From positions 477,519-541,518 of the forward strand of contig JAQFVV010006313.1 of NCBI GenBank assembly GCA_028023455.1: DNA of 64,000 nt, in the 5' to 3' direction. Of the stretch, positions 1-13,200 are shown piece after piece. The position numbers and the translations under genes were made by a program. Under the pieces are notes generated by a model. The model searched no databases and was not told where the DNA came from. It saw only the letters and a list, made by a program, of their open reading frames with translations. Source of the stretch: Epiperipatus broadwayi. Its lineage: Eukaryota; Onychophora; Udeonychophora; Euonychophora; Peripatidae. How positions within the stretch are numbered: the first letter of the stretch is position 1; each line of letters begins with the position of its first letter.

Positions 1-250
1 TGATTATATTTTAGCTCTTTTATTTTGAGTTATCCTGAACAATAACAGCCAGAGAGCAAATTTAATTTCCCTATATTTTGTAATATAAATTGATTTTTAA
101 TCCTGGGACTCCTCTGTATAAAGTATTTCAATTTTAAAATTATTTACCACCTAGTCATAATATTACCAATCTTTAATTTTAATCATGTGTGTTTTATCAT
201 ATATATTTCTACATAAAACTTTATTTCAGAAAAAATTCCATAGTTGACCA
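1..250 (+). repeat. Repeat X, copy 1 (partial)
   Basis: The first ~110 bases resemble the reverse complement of ~15060-15180: both carry AACAATAACAGCCA followed by a stretch around TAAATTGATTTTTAA. A third copy lies at ~9600-9890. The copy is cut by the window edge on the left and stops at the (TA)n tract on the right. No coding potential is visible and the repeat class is unknown. Confidence 0.5.
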
Positions 251-255
251 GAAAA

Positions 256-257
<2 letters not shown>

Positions 258-338
<81 letters not shown>
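258..338. repeat. (TA)n microsatellite, left edge of palindrome P1
   Basis: About 80 bases of near-perfect TA dinucleotide. It marks the outer left end of P1; a matching (TA)n tract lies at the right end (~9510-9580) and another at the centre. Confidence 0.95.
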
Positions 339-343
<5 letters not shown>

Positions 344-2333
344 CCTTACTTCTCGATATATAATATAATTTGAAATACAACTAGCTCAATTAAATTATAA
401 TGCTTAATTAAAATTTGCATATCTATCTTTAATTTACTTTTATACTATCATATTCGAATTAAATTTATTATTAATTATCAAAATTAATATATTTCTATAG
501 TATGTACTAATTAAATAAGTATCTATCAAAATCATGAGACTGTGAAGTAAAGTTACAAAGCAATAAGTAGATTTACATTGAGTCAATATCTTCCAAGACA
601 CTGTCTCAATGGCATAAGAATACTATCACCTCCTTATTAACTTACTACTACCTCTACAGCATTCTTATGGCTTTTAAATAAAATAAATTATCTTTAATAA
701 TAATAAAATAAATAAATCTTAACTTTTAATTTTTAAAATATAATTAAATAATCTCAGGTTCTTCTAATTATCTTAAAGTAATGATAACTCATGTAAATAA
801 GTATGATATGGGATTTTATATCAAACCTAAATACACCTAACTTATTTTAATAATTATAATACTAATCTTAGAGTATAACTTAGTCTTATTTATTTTGGTT
901 ATATCATCAATCATTAAATAAATAAATAATCATGTGTATATCTTTTATCTTCATATAGTATCTTAATTTTGGAATAGATCAAAATCTTATAATTCAATAA
1001 TCTGTGGCAATAAATAATATTGTACTCTTATATTATGCATTATAATTACCCTATGACCATAATAATATTATATGTTAATGTCAATCAATTCTTATAAAAT
1101 GATATCTGGAAAATCTTGTATTTATTTCTAAAATAATATTATTAAATTCACATTGTGCAAATATTATGTTTCTTCAAATTATCTGCTGTCAAATGCTGTG
1201 GTGCAAAATAATGAACTCGACACACTTTTAAAACAAATTAAACAAATTTATTTACATTAACTTTGATTAAGAATTTATTTACAATATTTACAGTTCAACT
1301 TATGAAAACAAAGAAAATAAAATTAAGAAAATAATAATAATACAATATGTTTACACTATTATTAACTCATACTCCTATAAGTAATTATACATTCTTTAAA
1401 TGCTGTATTAATAACATTAAAGTATGTTTTCAAAACTCAGACTTTAAATAAATATCAGTGAACTTCAATTATTACACAGAAAAATTTATGTAAATAATCT
1501 TTATGTAGCATATGTAAACAATTAAACTTTATTAATTAAATTGCTACATCACTTAAGTATTGCTATTATTCATTTTATAATGTACTAGTATGTGTTTACT
1601 TTATTATCAGCATTACTCTAATAGCATAATATAAAAATTAATGTATCCTTGTAATGTAATAACAAATAATTGATTATAATTTTATATTTCACTTAATGCA
1701 ATTTATACTATATGTTTTTATTAAATATGCATTACATATATGTACTGTTAAAATAATAATATTTCAATTATTCATCAATTTCAAATTCATAAAGCACTAT
1801 ATTAGATAAATTGTATGATTCTTTTCTGTGTGAAATTATTACTTTAATCCATGTGTTATACTACTCCTTCCTAATAAATTTCTATCTACACAACATCCTT
1901 TAAAACTTATTTAAACTTTCCGGAAAAACAATCATCTACTTTACATAAATACTAATTATTCAAAACTATTTATACTTCATCATATTCAGTAAACCTTTAA
2001 TTCAAACATAAACTTCTACATAAAACTTAACTTAATTTATCCAATAAACAAAATAAAATACAGACTTTTAACTCTCTTCCTAACTTGCAATAAAAAAAAT
2101 AATTACTTATAAATAATAAATATAATTCTAATATTATAACATAAAACAATATCAAAATTTATTAACGAAAGAATCATATAATTATTTCTAAGCTTCTTAT
2201 GTAATGTTGCATCGTATTTATGTCATAAATTCAAATTATGCATATTTAAATAAAACTGTCACTGCCAATATAATGTGTGTATATTTTTAAAATAATCATA
2301 CATTCATTCAAAATAACATAATATTTGGTTGAT

Positions 2334-2350
2334 CTAAAGAAAACATATTA
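2334..2350 (-). promoter_or_regulatory. Splice-acceptor-like site in U1
   Basis: On the minus strand, TGTTTTCTTTAG is followed by ATCAACCA. The same pyrimidine tract, AG and following bases occur at 6944-6962 on the plus strand in the opposite arm. Conservation between diverged arms is why I list it. Splicing itself is inferred. Confidence 0.4.
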
Positions 2351-3264
2351 AATACATAAAAATTATTATTATTACAATTTTTACCATCAATAATGATTTA
2401 ATATCCAGTCCATCTTCCAATATTCTTCGGAATTACAGCTTCATAGAATAAATCACATTTACCCTCGCAATTATTCTTTAACATATTACGTTTTATATTA
2501 ATTATAAAATAAACTTATGCAATTAATCATTATATTATTTTTAGCTATTATTTAAAGATATGTACCTATCTTATTTTAATAAATTAATAATATTTAATTT
2601 TTATATTAGATAAATAAAACAGAGTTCATATTACGTGAATCCAGCGATATTTTCTTTTCCACCATAAAGTTTTTTTTTTAATCCTAGGCACATATTCACT
2701 AGCACACCATTTCCTGTTTCCGGTCCATCACGTGTTTTTGAAAAGTTTATGAAAAACGAAAATGTTCTTTTTTAAAAAAAAATAAGTTCCCACAAGAAAA
2801 TAAAATAAAATTAAAATAGTTTATAGGATCCTGGTTTAGTTCTTTTAAAATATTGTTCAAAAGTTATTATTTTAAATTAGGCTATAGTTTATGAAAAATT
2901 ATCATTTAATTATTTTAAATTTAACTTGGACGTCCACGTATCACTTGCGCATTTCTTATCAACATATCTAGGTAAGAATAAGCTCCTTTATTTATAAACG
3001 ACCTGCGTTTAAATTATTTCAATATAATAATTTTATTATATTAAGATTTTTAGCTAATTATATTTCAATTGATTTGCCTTTAAAATCATCAACATTCAGT
3101 CTTTTAAACATAAAGACTTAACAAGGCAAGTATTTATAAAATTACTTTCATTTTTAATATCTTTACTTAAGATATATTTTTTAAATTTATAGCTTGCAAA
3201 AATACTTTCTTCATAAGAAGTATTTTATTCTCTAAAATATCTATTTTCTAATAATCACTATTAA

Positions 3265-3402
3265 TTAGCCCTTAAAATTATATACTGTCCAAAATACTAC
3301 TTTTCTCCATCTCGTAATTTTCCGAACTAATCCAGCGTTTGTCATATTTCTAGGGTAAAGTTTCCGATATATTTTCACTATATATGATGTTTCCATGACC
3401 AT
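3265..3402 (-). CDS. Hypothetical 45-aa ORF in U1, possible first exon
   Basis: It starts ATGGTCATGGAAACATC, giving M-V-M-E-T-S, and reads 45 codons to TAA with no internal stop. The product is small and basic and contains KIYRKLYPRN and KITRWRKVVFW. The start lies about 225 bases downstream of a TATA box on the same strand. Similar starts (ATGGA[A/G]ACATCA) occur in both arms of P2 (15882 plus, 25917 minus), and the opposite P1 arm has an ORF beginning with a comparable M-D-I-S segment. I do not recognise the protein. It may be a decayed exon or a chance ORF; the shared start is the main reason to list it. Confidence 0.3.
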   Translation of the reverse strand: MVMETSYIVKIYRKLYPRNMTNAGLVRKITRWRKVVFWTVYNFKG

Positions 3403-3627
3403 TTGCTTGCAAATTGAGCTTCAATTTAGAGACGGCTGATTGGGAAAAATTAAATTAACACTGCATATCTATCATTTTAAAACTTTTAGAGATTATTTAT
3501 AACGACACTCTTGTAATTTTTAAAAAAATGATTTTAGAGCATCTATAAATTTACTTAGCTATTTTTCTAATAGCACAATTAACTTGAAAATTCAATCACG
3601 AAGTCCTCTCCTAACAATTGAACTGAG

Positions 3628-3635
3628 CTTTTATA
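3628..3635 (-). promoter_or_regulatory. TATA-box-like core promoter of U1
   Basis: The minus strand reads GGTATAAAAGCTCAGTTC, a good TATA box followed closely by GC-containing sequence. The inverted arm has TATAAATA at 5648-5655 in the matching place. Both point outward from the palindrome centre. Confidence 0.45.
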
Positions 3636-4582
3636 CCGGAAGAAACTTCCCATTTGATTGGTAGATTAAACAATCAACTTTGCTGGCTTATTTACATATT
3701 TTACCAACAACACAAAATTAAAAATAAATAATGACTTATTTAACATTTAATATTTATTACATTATTAAATTTCTAAATAATCTTTATCATTTATTTAAAT
3801 CCACTAAATATTTTTTAAAATATTCTTATTTACTTGATTTTAATTTTAACTTTTATAAAATTATTTAAAATACACTAAGTCTTTTTATACGTTATATTTT
3901 TAAAGCAATATTCTAAAATCAGATTTAATATTCTACATTGAATATCTTTATTTTTATCTCGTGATAACTCACGTATTATTTATAAATTTTATAACATGAT
4001 TTTTTTTTAAAATAGTTATGCAACTTTATTAGATAACTTCCACGCATGTTTATGTATATTTAATTAACATCTGTTTCTACTACAACACAAGAAACGCTTA
4101 TTATAATCTAAAAATAACTAACAATTGCATTTTTTAAAATAAATATTTTTAAAATAAATAAGATATTATAACAGATTTTAAAACAATTATCCAATATTAT
4201 TAAAATCAAATATTAATCTTCTATTTAAGTATTTATAACAATTTAAAACATTTATATTCTCTTATAATATTATTTTATCAACAATAAACATATGCATTTA
4301 ATTTTACTTGACTTTTAAATACTTTAGTTTTAAATATTTATTAATTAAATATATTCATGCAGTATTGATTATAGCCATTTTTCCCAATTCTATATTATAA
4401 TCATCATCATTTAAAACGTCTCTACCAATATCAGCACAACTTTACATATCAAATATTCATAGATTGCTTTCATTAAATCTTTTGAAATATTACCATAAGC
4501 AAAATCAACATCACATATTCAAATATATCTTAAATTTAAAATTTTTAATAGATTAGCACAAAAATTAGATGGTGACCCATAC

Positions 4583-4590
4583 AAAAGGGC

Positions 4591-4684
<94 letters not shown>

Positions 4685-4692
4685 GCCCTTTT
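4583..4692. repeat. Centre of P1: (TA)n between perfect 12-bp inverted repeats
   Basis: AAAAGGGCACAA (4583-4594) and its exact reverse complement (4681-4692) flank ~85 bases of TA repeat with one small interruption near 4621. Homology continues outward on both sides for kilobases, so this is the symmetry point of P1. The DNA could extrude as a long cruciform. Confidence 0.9.
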
Positions 4693-5647
4693 CTATAGGC
4701 CAGTAATAGTTCATAACAGTCAATTACTAAAAATTTTAAATTTTAGAATATGTTCTTTTAATACATTAATTATAGTTTGTTGATTATATTTTTAAAGTAC
4801 AATTTAAAGCTAAAGAAAATACTTAGTATATAAAATCATTTAAAAATAGTTAAGTAAAGTTTAAAATATTATTTCATATGGTTGTAAAAGCTGGCCATAT
4901 TAAATAACACAGCTATAAAAATTAAAAGTATATTTAATAAATTCGATTTTAATAGTTTAAACTGATAAGTTAATAAATACAGTATTTAAATTTGTAATCA
5001 TATTTAAATAGTCAAAATTAATATAGTATATTTTAAAATAAACTTTGTGATGGTGAAAATTATATCTAGTTTTATATTTTCTAAATTGTTCTTCCAAATT
5101 TTTATAATTATTTTATATAATATAATAAGTGTATCAATTTTATTAATCTGGGCAGAGAAATAAATTGAAAATCGTCTGTCAAAGTTATTAATCATGTGAC
5201 TTGTATACTATATACGTTCACACACAAGCTTGTTTGAAATAATAACAAAGTTTAAAATATTTTAAAATTATATTATAGAATTGGATAGAATTATTGGCTA
5301 TCATAAAAGTAAATAGTAATAAATATTAAGTTAACTATCGTATGTAATGTTTTAAGTAATGTAATAAAGATGAATACAGATATAATAAAAATTAAATATT
5401 TTGTTTAAATAAAAATAGCTAAATGGAATAGGTTATTAAGGTTATTTTAAAAGTTATTTTAAATGTTTAAATAATTTTAATAAAATAATAATTGATTCAA
5501 AAGTAATATTTTAAATAATATTTTTTAAATTTTATTACGTCATAATTTCTAATTTTGAAATTCAATTCTACTTGAAATTGGAAATATGTAAATTTGTTCT
5601 CAAGCTAAAGTAAGAATTAACCAATATGAATAGGTATTCTTAAAGAC

Positions 5648-5655
5648 TATAAATA
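5648..5655 (+). promoter_or_regulatory. TATA-box-like core promoter of U2
   Basis: GACTATAAATATGAATTG, followed by a short G-rich run (GCACGGGGGTATAGGGGG). Its position mirrors the U1 TATA box and it lies ~300 bases before the 5946 start codon. Confidence 0.4.
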
Positions 5656-5945
5656 TGAATTGCACGGGGGTATAGGGGGAAGATTAATAATGTATTGAAA
5701 CAAGAGAAAGGTAAATTATAGCTATCAAAGAGATAGTATTTAAAATTATTATTTTAGTCAATTTTAGCACTCTCTCATAATTTATTTGCAAAAAATAATT
5801 AATATTTTAAAAGTAACTTGCAAAAAAAGAGAGTGTAAACTAAAAAATATTTTAATAATTTCGTTTAACATGCTTTGTTAAATTTTTAAAGTTCCTTTAT
5901 CAGTCGTATTTTATCTAAAAGTTTAACCTAAACTTTGCAATAAAA

Positions 5946-6185
5946 ATGGATATACTACTAAATAAAATGGATATAAGTTGTAATGCTGAAAAAATATTTG
6001 AAATATTTATTGATACAGCTTTATTAATATTTCACCGAAGAACTGCTTTGGTATATAAAAACCACAGCTCGGACATTATACGGAATCTAAAAAATGTATT
6101 GAAACGTATTATTTATAAGTTTATCCAAGATTTATTTTTTAAAAGTAGTAATAAGACAAATATATTTTATGAATCGTTTATATAA
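5946..6185 (+). CDS. Hypothetical 79-aa ORF in U2
   Basis: A start in good context (AAAAATGG) opens a 79-residue reading frame with several Lys, Arg and Ile. It begins MDILLNKMDISCNAEKIFEI. The internal M-D-I-S with the following K-I-F matches, in character and place, the M-E-T-S and K-I-Y of the U1 ORF, and the DNA just upstream aligns between the arms. I see no catalytic motif, signal peptide or clear membrane segment. It may be a first coding exon or a decayed fragment. Codon bias cannot be judged in DNA this AT-rich. Confidence 0.3.
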   Translation: MDILLNKMDISCNAEKIFEIFIDTALLIFHRRTALVYKNHSSDIIRNLKNVLKRIIYKFIQDLFFKSSNKTNIFYESFI

Positions 6186-6943
6186 TATAATATTCAAAGG
6201 AGTAAAATGTTACATCCTTTCTGAAGGTAACATTTTTTTTATTTATTTTTTAAAGTGATTTATAAAAAATGCCAAACGAAAGTTTAAATGTATTAAGAAG
6301 GAAACATATATAAAAAGTGAACATATAGTTGAATAAGAGATGGATCCATGGAAATACAAATAGTACTTAAAAGTTTATCGAATATTTGAAAAGTTAAATT
6401 AGATGGATTGATGCATCGGATACACAGAGAATATTCGTAGAGAAGATTAAGAAGCTTCACGGGATTAATTAATATTATGATTTAATAATTATTGTCTTAA
6501 ATACTAAAACCAAAGATTATTTTCTATAAATTTTATTAAATGGATTAATAATTATTTTTATTTTAAACTTTAACGTGCTTGGAGAAGAACATTTTTAAAA
6601 ACTCTAGAGAAAATAATAAACATTTTGGACTTATCAGGAACTATTGTCAAGAAAATTTGTAAATATAGTTTTGATTCCTTTTATTTTGTTAACCTAGTTT
6701 AAATCTAAATTTTTATATAAGATTAGGAAAAACATAAAAACATTAATTTATTAATATTAAAATTTTATAATATAACAATCTAATAATTTAGCTAAAAATA
6801 TTTTAATATAAAGTGTATGGATGTGAATTTTTTTTTATATCTGCAATGCTCAAGGGGATAAAGGAAGCCTACTGAACACGATGACTAGATAAAGGTTATT
6901 GGTAATAATAATAACTATTGATAATTTATAATGTATATTTTTT

Positions 6944-6962
6944 TGTTTTCTTTAGATCATCC
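6944..6962 (+). promoter_or_regulatory. Splice-acceptor-like site in U2
   Basis: TGTTTTCTTTAG followed by ATCATCCA. It mirrors the site at 2334-2350 on the minus strand and is preceded by a TAATAATAATAA stretch in both arms. Confidence 0.4.
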
Positions 6963-9509
6963 ATAAATTGGAAGAATGAAGTGTAAAAGTTTTTTACTTA
7001 TATGTACCACATTTCATACAACATTTTAAAAAACATTATGAGATAGGATTGATTTGAAAATATGCATACGACGATTATTTTTTTTATTTAGTGATATAAT
7101 CTAACATAACAAATAATTATGTGATTCTTTTAAAATTTTCATGTCATTGGATATTCAAATATTGTCTAAGTAGATTGTATATGATTAGACATATAGAATA
7201 ATGAAGTAAGCAGACTTTTCTTATGAATCATAAGATTGTTTAACTATTAATGAATTTTATTTATTGTTTTTTGTAAATGCAGATAGTTATTTATCGATGT
7301 AAGATGTGGAAAATCTTGAGAAATAATGTTGAGATAGTGGCTTGGAAGTACTTAGTGAACAGGAAACCAAGATGATGTTTTAAGAAATAGGATGTTATAA
7401 GGAATGGAAATAATAATTAGTCTTTACGTGAATATCAGCATAGTTAACAAAGCCCTATGACTGATACACATTTTATTTGGACAGTGTTTATATTTCTTTA
7501 AATATTTGATGTTCTAATAAAGCTGAAGAAATAGCTTTAACATCGTCCCTGTACTAGTGGATATTAGGCAGGTAAATGTCATACCTCTTCGCACTGTACC
7601 ATGATTTTGAGATATGTTAAGAGTAATATTCTAGCTTTCTTCCTTAATCCTATGCATCTGTTTTCGCTATCTTTATTTCATGTAATTGCATCATTTAGTA
7701 AGATATGTTTAAGAGAAATGATAAATAATTTAGAACTTAGGTTATGTTATCGTTTTGTATAAGATTGTTTTATTTGCTTAGAAGGAATAGGATGTTATAA
7801 CTTAAAATTGGAGATCCAAAGTATCCTAAGGAAAGAAAAGAATCATAGAATATATTTTGAATTTATTTCGAAAATGAAATATATATTTTTTTTTAAAATA
7901 AGGTATCTAAACAAAGATATTTTCTTTAAAGTGATAATAATTTTAAATGCTTTAGTATTATTTTTTTAAGGGAAAATAAGTATTGCATATTTTTTAAAAT
8001 ACAATAGTACAAAGTAAATTATGTAAACAATATGCATAGTATATTTTTTGTTTATTGATTAACAGAAATATATTGATGATTACACTTATATCATACTAAA
8101 GTAAGGCTTAAAGAAGAATATATTATGATTAGTAAACATTGTGTGATAAATACTAAAATCTAGTACTGAATTTTGGATAATATTTTGTGTAACATCTTTG
8201 ACTTTGCAAGATGAAATTTTTTTAATATTTTGAGAAGTCCATACTCATTATAAAATTTTGTTTTCTATGGAATGTTTTTCTAAGTATGAATTTTTTAAGA
8301 TAAGATAGTTTAATAATATTAAGGATAAAATGCTGTTGCTAATAAAGTAGATAAATATATTTGTAATAAGTTAACCATAATGAGAAACCAAATAGTAATT
8401 TTTTTTTTAATTTTGTCCTAAATCTAAATAAAGACATGATTGAATTATAAATTATTTTTTTTATAACCCGGTAGATCAAACTGTAAAGTAAAAAAGTTAA
8501 GGATATCCACTGTAAATATTGTAAATAAATTGTTTATTTATTTGTTGTTAGTAATAAACTTTGTTAAATTTTGTTATTTCAAAAATTTTGTGTCCGAGTT
8601 ATTTATTTCTCCACATCGCTGCATGAAAACACGATATATGCATAATAATTGAAACAAATATATAATTTTGAAAAAAAAAAGATAAATAGAGAATTATTTT
8701 AAGAATTTTAAATATTTTATTGGTATTCATTATAATTAAATAATCATAATCTTACATTATTTTATTGGTCATAAATCAGTTATCACAATATTATATTAAA
8801 TTATATGCCATCAGTTGCCACACACATTTTGTTTATCAGATTATCAAATGCTACCATGTATTTATTTATTATATTCATGAAGATAAAAGATTATATAAAA
8901 TTATTTTACTATTTTATTATGGTAATAAAATTATAGTAAAAAGAAAAGATATACAGAATTAGTTAAACAATGAAGAATATTATTACTGTTATTTATTATT
9001 ATTAGTTTCAGTGTAGTAGATTATGACACAAAATCCCTTCTCATATTTTACTACCGTATTTTAAAATTAACTTAGAATAAACTTTATGAACCTGAGATTA
9101 TTTTATTTGAGCTAGATTATTATAAATAGAAGATTAAGATTTAATTATTGGTTTAATCTTAGTGAGTAGAAGTTATTAAAGTCGTAAGAATACTATGGGT
9201 TTGTTATTTAAAATAGTAATAAAGGGGGGATAGTGTTCTTATGCCATTGAGGTAGTATCCTGTGGGATATTGGCTCAATGTAATCTATCTTGTCACCTGT
9301 ATTTTCACTTCAAGTCTCATGAAAATATTAAATATTTATTTAATTTATTTTTATAAACTGAACCTTATTCGTATTTTAAATTTGAGCTAGTGAAATATTT
9401 TAATTTTAATGCTGAATATTTTAGTTATTAATTATTAACTGAGATAGAATCCGTTTTATTTTATATCATATACTATTCTGAAGTGAGGATGCACAAGATG
9501 TAGGTTAGA

Positions 9510-9580
9510 ATATATATATATATATATATATGATATATATAAATATATACATATATATATATATATACTATATATATCAT
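9510..9580. repeat. Interrupted (TA)n, right edge of P1
   Basis: TA repeats broken by TGATATATATAAATATATACAT. Counterpart of 258-338. Confidence 0.85.
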
Positions 9581-9599
9581 TCATATAATTTTCAAATAA

Positions 9600-9890
9600 T
9601 GGACTGTTGAATATTTAATAAATATGAAGCCTGTCACATTTACCAAGTCTATGTTAAATAAGAATTAAACTGTCTTCTAGCTAAAAGTCTCTAAGCAACG
9701 TTTTGCAGTAAGAATATAGAACACTTGACTTTATTTTAAATCAATTTATGAAAGTTGGTCTAGCACAGTAACGTAGATTATGTAAACTTAAACCAGTCTT
9801 TATATTTTACAAAAAATGTAAATAACTGATATTAAGTTATAAAATAGAGAGATGGTGAATCACTTTTGAAAGCTCTATAATAAATAAACA
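9600..9890 (+). repeat. Repeat X, copy 2
   Basis: It resembles the reverse complement of ~14990-15290. Shared landmarks are ACATTTACCAA or AAATTTACCAA, TTTTGCAGTAAGAA and ACTGATATTAAG, in the same order. Copy 1 at the window start has the same orientation, so X flanks P1 directly on both sides. Confidence 0.55.
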
Positions 9891-9894
9891 AATT

Positions 9895-9935
9895 ATATAT
9901 ATATATATATATAATATAGATATATATATATATAC

Positions 9936-9968
<33 letters not shown>

Positions 9969-9970
9969 TA
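9895..9970. repeat. Interrupted (TA)n
   Basis: TA repeats with GATA and CATA interruptions, between X copy 2 and an inverted X fragment. Confidence 0.85.
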
Positions 9971-10059
9971 GATAGTCTGATATTCCTCAGATAACTATTA
10001 AATCAAAAGATATAAAATATGGACAAGAAGTGGCTCATTTTTTACAATAAAATATTATG

Positions 10060-10140
10060 TGAACTTGGCAGGTAGAGAACAGATCAATTATTATTTAAAA
10101 TAGACTTGGTAAATTACACATGACATTATATTTATTCAAA
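10060..10140 (-). repeat. Repeat X fragment, inverted
   Basis: TCAATTATTATTTAAAATAG, then TTGGTAAATT and ACATGACATTATA, parallels 15235-15285 in the same orientation and is inverted relative to 9600-9890. A second, small X palindrome therefore sits around the (TA)n at 9895-9970. Confidence 0.45.
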
Positions 10141-10158
10141 ATTAAAATTGTATTTATC

Positions 10159-10161
<3 letters not shown>

Positions 10162-10255
<94 letters not shown>

Positions 10256-10257
10256 AT
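10162..10257. repeat. (TA)n microsatellite
   Basis: Nearly pure TA with two ATAATATA phase breaks. Confidence 0.95.
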
Positions 10258-10299
10258 TGTAACCTAGTGTTATTGACACTTGGTTTACTTGGCATTATT

Positions 10300-13200
10300 T
10301 CTGCAGGAAAACAATGCTATTCTTTAAAGAAATAAAAAGATAAAATAACAATAGTAATAATTGATTAATAAAGTATGCTATTCACTCACTTTGGCATGTT
10401 TTGGGTGAATAACTAATAGATTTAATAACTCAATGTCAATTTTAAAGAGAGAACATGAATAATTTAATTGAGATATTAATAATTAGAGCAAATTAATATG
10501 GTATAAAAGCTAAACAGTAATTGATTTTGGATGGGTAGAGGGGGGAGTGGATGAGTGTCTTATCATAAAGCACAATAACTTCTGGTAATTTCTTTTTGTA
10601 AAAAATATATATATAATGTTTAAAGAATTATACATCACTGATTGTTAATTTAATGTATTTATTATTATTTTTTATATTGTCAAATTACTTTGTAATCCAG
10701 GTAAATAATACTAAAACTATATGATTGTAATAAGTTTTTCCTTTCTTTTGTTTATGTTATAATCAAATGATTATTTTTCTGGAAGAGGTCGCTAAAGTAA
10801 AAAAAATAAATAAAAAAAAAAAAACAACAACAAAACGAAACAACCAATTTCATAATCAAGATCCTTTTTTTTGAAAAATATAGTCTGCTTTTAGTTTTCA
10901 AGGAAGGAACAGTGCTGAAATTTGGTAACTCAATTTTTTCATTTTATTTTGCAGAAATAAATGTAATCAAAGTAAAATTTTAATAATATAATGTGTGGCT
11001 AAATTTTTTTGATAAGATATCCTGATTTTCTTTGCCATCTACCTATTTAAAGACCTTTTATACTTAAAAATTTATTGTCTCATGCTAAAGTTCAAAAATG
11101 ACAGATGTAACTAAAAGAGTCACGAAAAATTATATTATATCTAAATTAAGGAAAAGAAGTGATTTCCAAGAAAATATTAATTATTTATTAACTTTATGTC
11201 ATTTATTGATATTTTCTTGGTATAGAAAGAAAAAAAAAATAATTGAAAGAAATATTTTGAAACCAAGGAAAATCAACTAGAAACATTTTCGCGCTCTTTC
11301 TCAATATTGTCTGCCTTTACAAGTAATGTAGTTACATACGTTAAAATATGTTTTATTCACCAAGAATTGTCTGGAAATAATAATAATGATAAATAAGATT
11401 AAATTATGCACCTGTATATTTTTAAAAAAAAAATATATATATAAAATATAAACTTTCTCAGAGTAAATATAGGAAAAGTTATATAGGGGCATTCTTACGG
11501 AGAAGTTACCGTTAATAAAAAAAAAAATTTATAATTCCTAAAGTATGAACAAAACCAAATATCTTAGTGACTTAATGATAAAAATAAATGATATATTATA
11601 TTATACATCAGTTGGAATTATTAAAACTTCATGTACACGTAAATTGACTGCAGTTATTATCATAATAATCTCTCGGAAAATTGCGCATTTTCGTCCATAA
11701 GTAAGCTAGCTAATAAGTATACGTATCGTCAATAAAAAAAAAATATTGTGTATGTTTATCGTCTATAGTCAAATATTCGTCTATATTAGAAGTCTATTTT
11801 TTTTTTGGATCCCAAAATTGTAGTAGTTTAATTCAAGTAAGAATTAATCTTCAATTCTGCTATATGTTTCTTTACCTAATTTATTAAATGCACAAAATAA
11901 GAGAAAACTTTTATTTAAAGGAAATAATACCATGCGTTTATTGTTTTTAAACTTGCTTCGTGAAATACGACTGGATAAAGCTCTTCACCTGGACCAATTG
12001 CTCAACAGAAAACATTTTCTAATGAGAGAGTATGCACTTGTTAATTAATGATTGTTTAAAACTAAGTTATAAATGATATGTATTTTTTTTTATATCACAT
12101 AGATTAAAGTCTGTATGGTCAAGTGATATTTAATAGCCTTGTAATGACAAAGGTATGTTTTAATATAATTATTATAGGTTAAGTTGATATTTAACATGAA
12201 AGAAAAAATAAAAAATCTATAAAATGTGTTTTAATTAGTACATACAATTGTAGGTAGAAATTTTGTATGTTAGATACGTAAAAGAAAAAAATATTTAGAT
12301 ATTTAAGGGATAAAATAAATATTGAAAATTATCAGAAGTAACTAAAAAAAAAAAAAAAAATGCTATAACAAAATATTTCTTGTTAAAGTTTTGAAATGAA
12401 TTTATACTGTATTAATTGAGGAATTTATTCCTAATTATTCTTAAATAACACATCCACTTTATGTAGTTTAAGATAGTATGCTACCAACTATTTTGAATGT
12501 TCCTTTATTAAAATTAAAATTAGTATACTTTTATTCTATGATGTCCATTGATTTCAGAGGTTGATCAAAGTATACCCGATAACATAAGTTTATTATAATC
12601 AGTGTATTTACTTATCCTGCTCAGATATAGCAGTGGTATATGCTTAATATTTGCATAGGTAATAATTATAATGTATCTATTTTGTGGGATGAAAAATGAT
12701 CTCCCCAAAAGCTTTGTTTTCCATGAGAGGAAGATTTTAAATATAATGTTCGGGTATGTTTATAGCCCAAGTGATCGATTCTCATAGATAGGACGATCAA
12801 GAATTTATCTAGCATTTAGTATACTTCATTCGTTTAAATCCCAGGAGAGGATTGTATTTCGTGTGTGTTCGTTGTATGCCCAAGTAAGAGGCAAGAAACC
12901 ACCAAAATATTTTAATGTAGTAGATTACTTTACAGACCTTCGTGGTTATTCCATATTCCTCATGTGAAAATAAAGATAGCTCCACCATGGAAGGTGTTGA
13001 TTATTGTGCTTAAGTTTGAAAGTTCGGGCAAGATAAAGGTTATATTGGAGGTGTTAGTTCCTCAAGATCCACTTTAGTATAAATAGTGCGTTAGTAACTA
13101 AGATCAATATCTGTATTGTGCTGCTAAATATTGCTCGTATTTGACAAGTAAATCAATGGAGAAAGTAATTAAAATTGCGTAGTTTTAAAACGCTTATTTA

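Larger units (their letters stand above)
341..4591 (-). repeat. Palindrome P1, left arm (unit U1)
   Basis: This arm is a diverged inverted copy of 4681-9510. Anchors seen by eye: 535-680 against 9200-9340 (CTCAATGGCATAAGAA in both); 1200-1291 against 8508-8620 (TTTACAATATTTACAGT in both); ~2334-2400 against ~6890-6955 (TTTTCTTTAGATCA in both); 3590-3720 against 5590-5680; and the bases beside the centre. The arms carry many indels, so they are old. On the minus strand the arm has a TATA box, a short ORF and a splice-acceptor-like site, so it may be a decayed transcription unit. The remaining sequence is AT-rich and non-coding as far as I can see. Confidence 0.75.
4681..9510 (+). repeat. Palindrome P1, right arm (unit U2)
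   Basis: This is the inverted partner of 341-4591. Reading outward from the centre it holds a TATA box (5648), a short ORF (5946-6185), a splice-acceptor-like TTTTCTTTAG (6946-6955) and, at ~8550, GTAATAAACTTTG, which resembles a polyadenylation region. That order looks like a transcription unit, or a non-autonomous retroelement with promoter and poly(A) signals. No reverse transcriptase, integrase or transposase motif is readable. The outer end stops at a (TA)n tract. Confidence 0.7.

Noticed and set aside
183-380. ORF of repeated Tyr-Ile
   Set aside because: Translation of (TA)n. The same applies to ORFs over the other TA tracts (10095, 17637, 21485, 35653 and 62866).
7527-7560. CTGAAGA followed by CATCGTC as a hammerhead
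   Set aside because: No GAAA core and no helix I pairing.
341-9510. Palindrome P1 as an assembly artefact
   Set aside because: Arms differ by many substitutions and indels; a false fold-back join would give near-identical arms.
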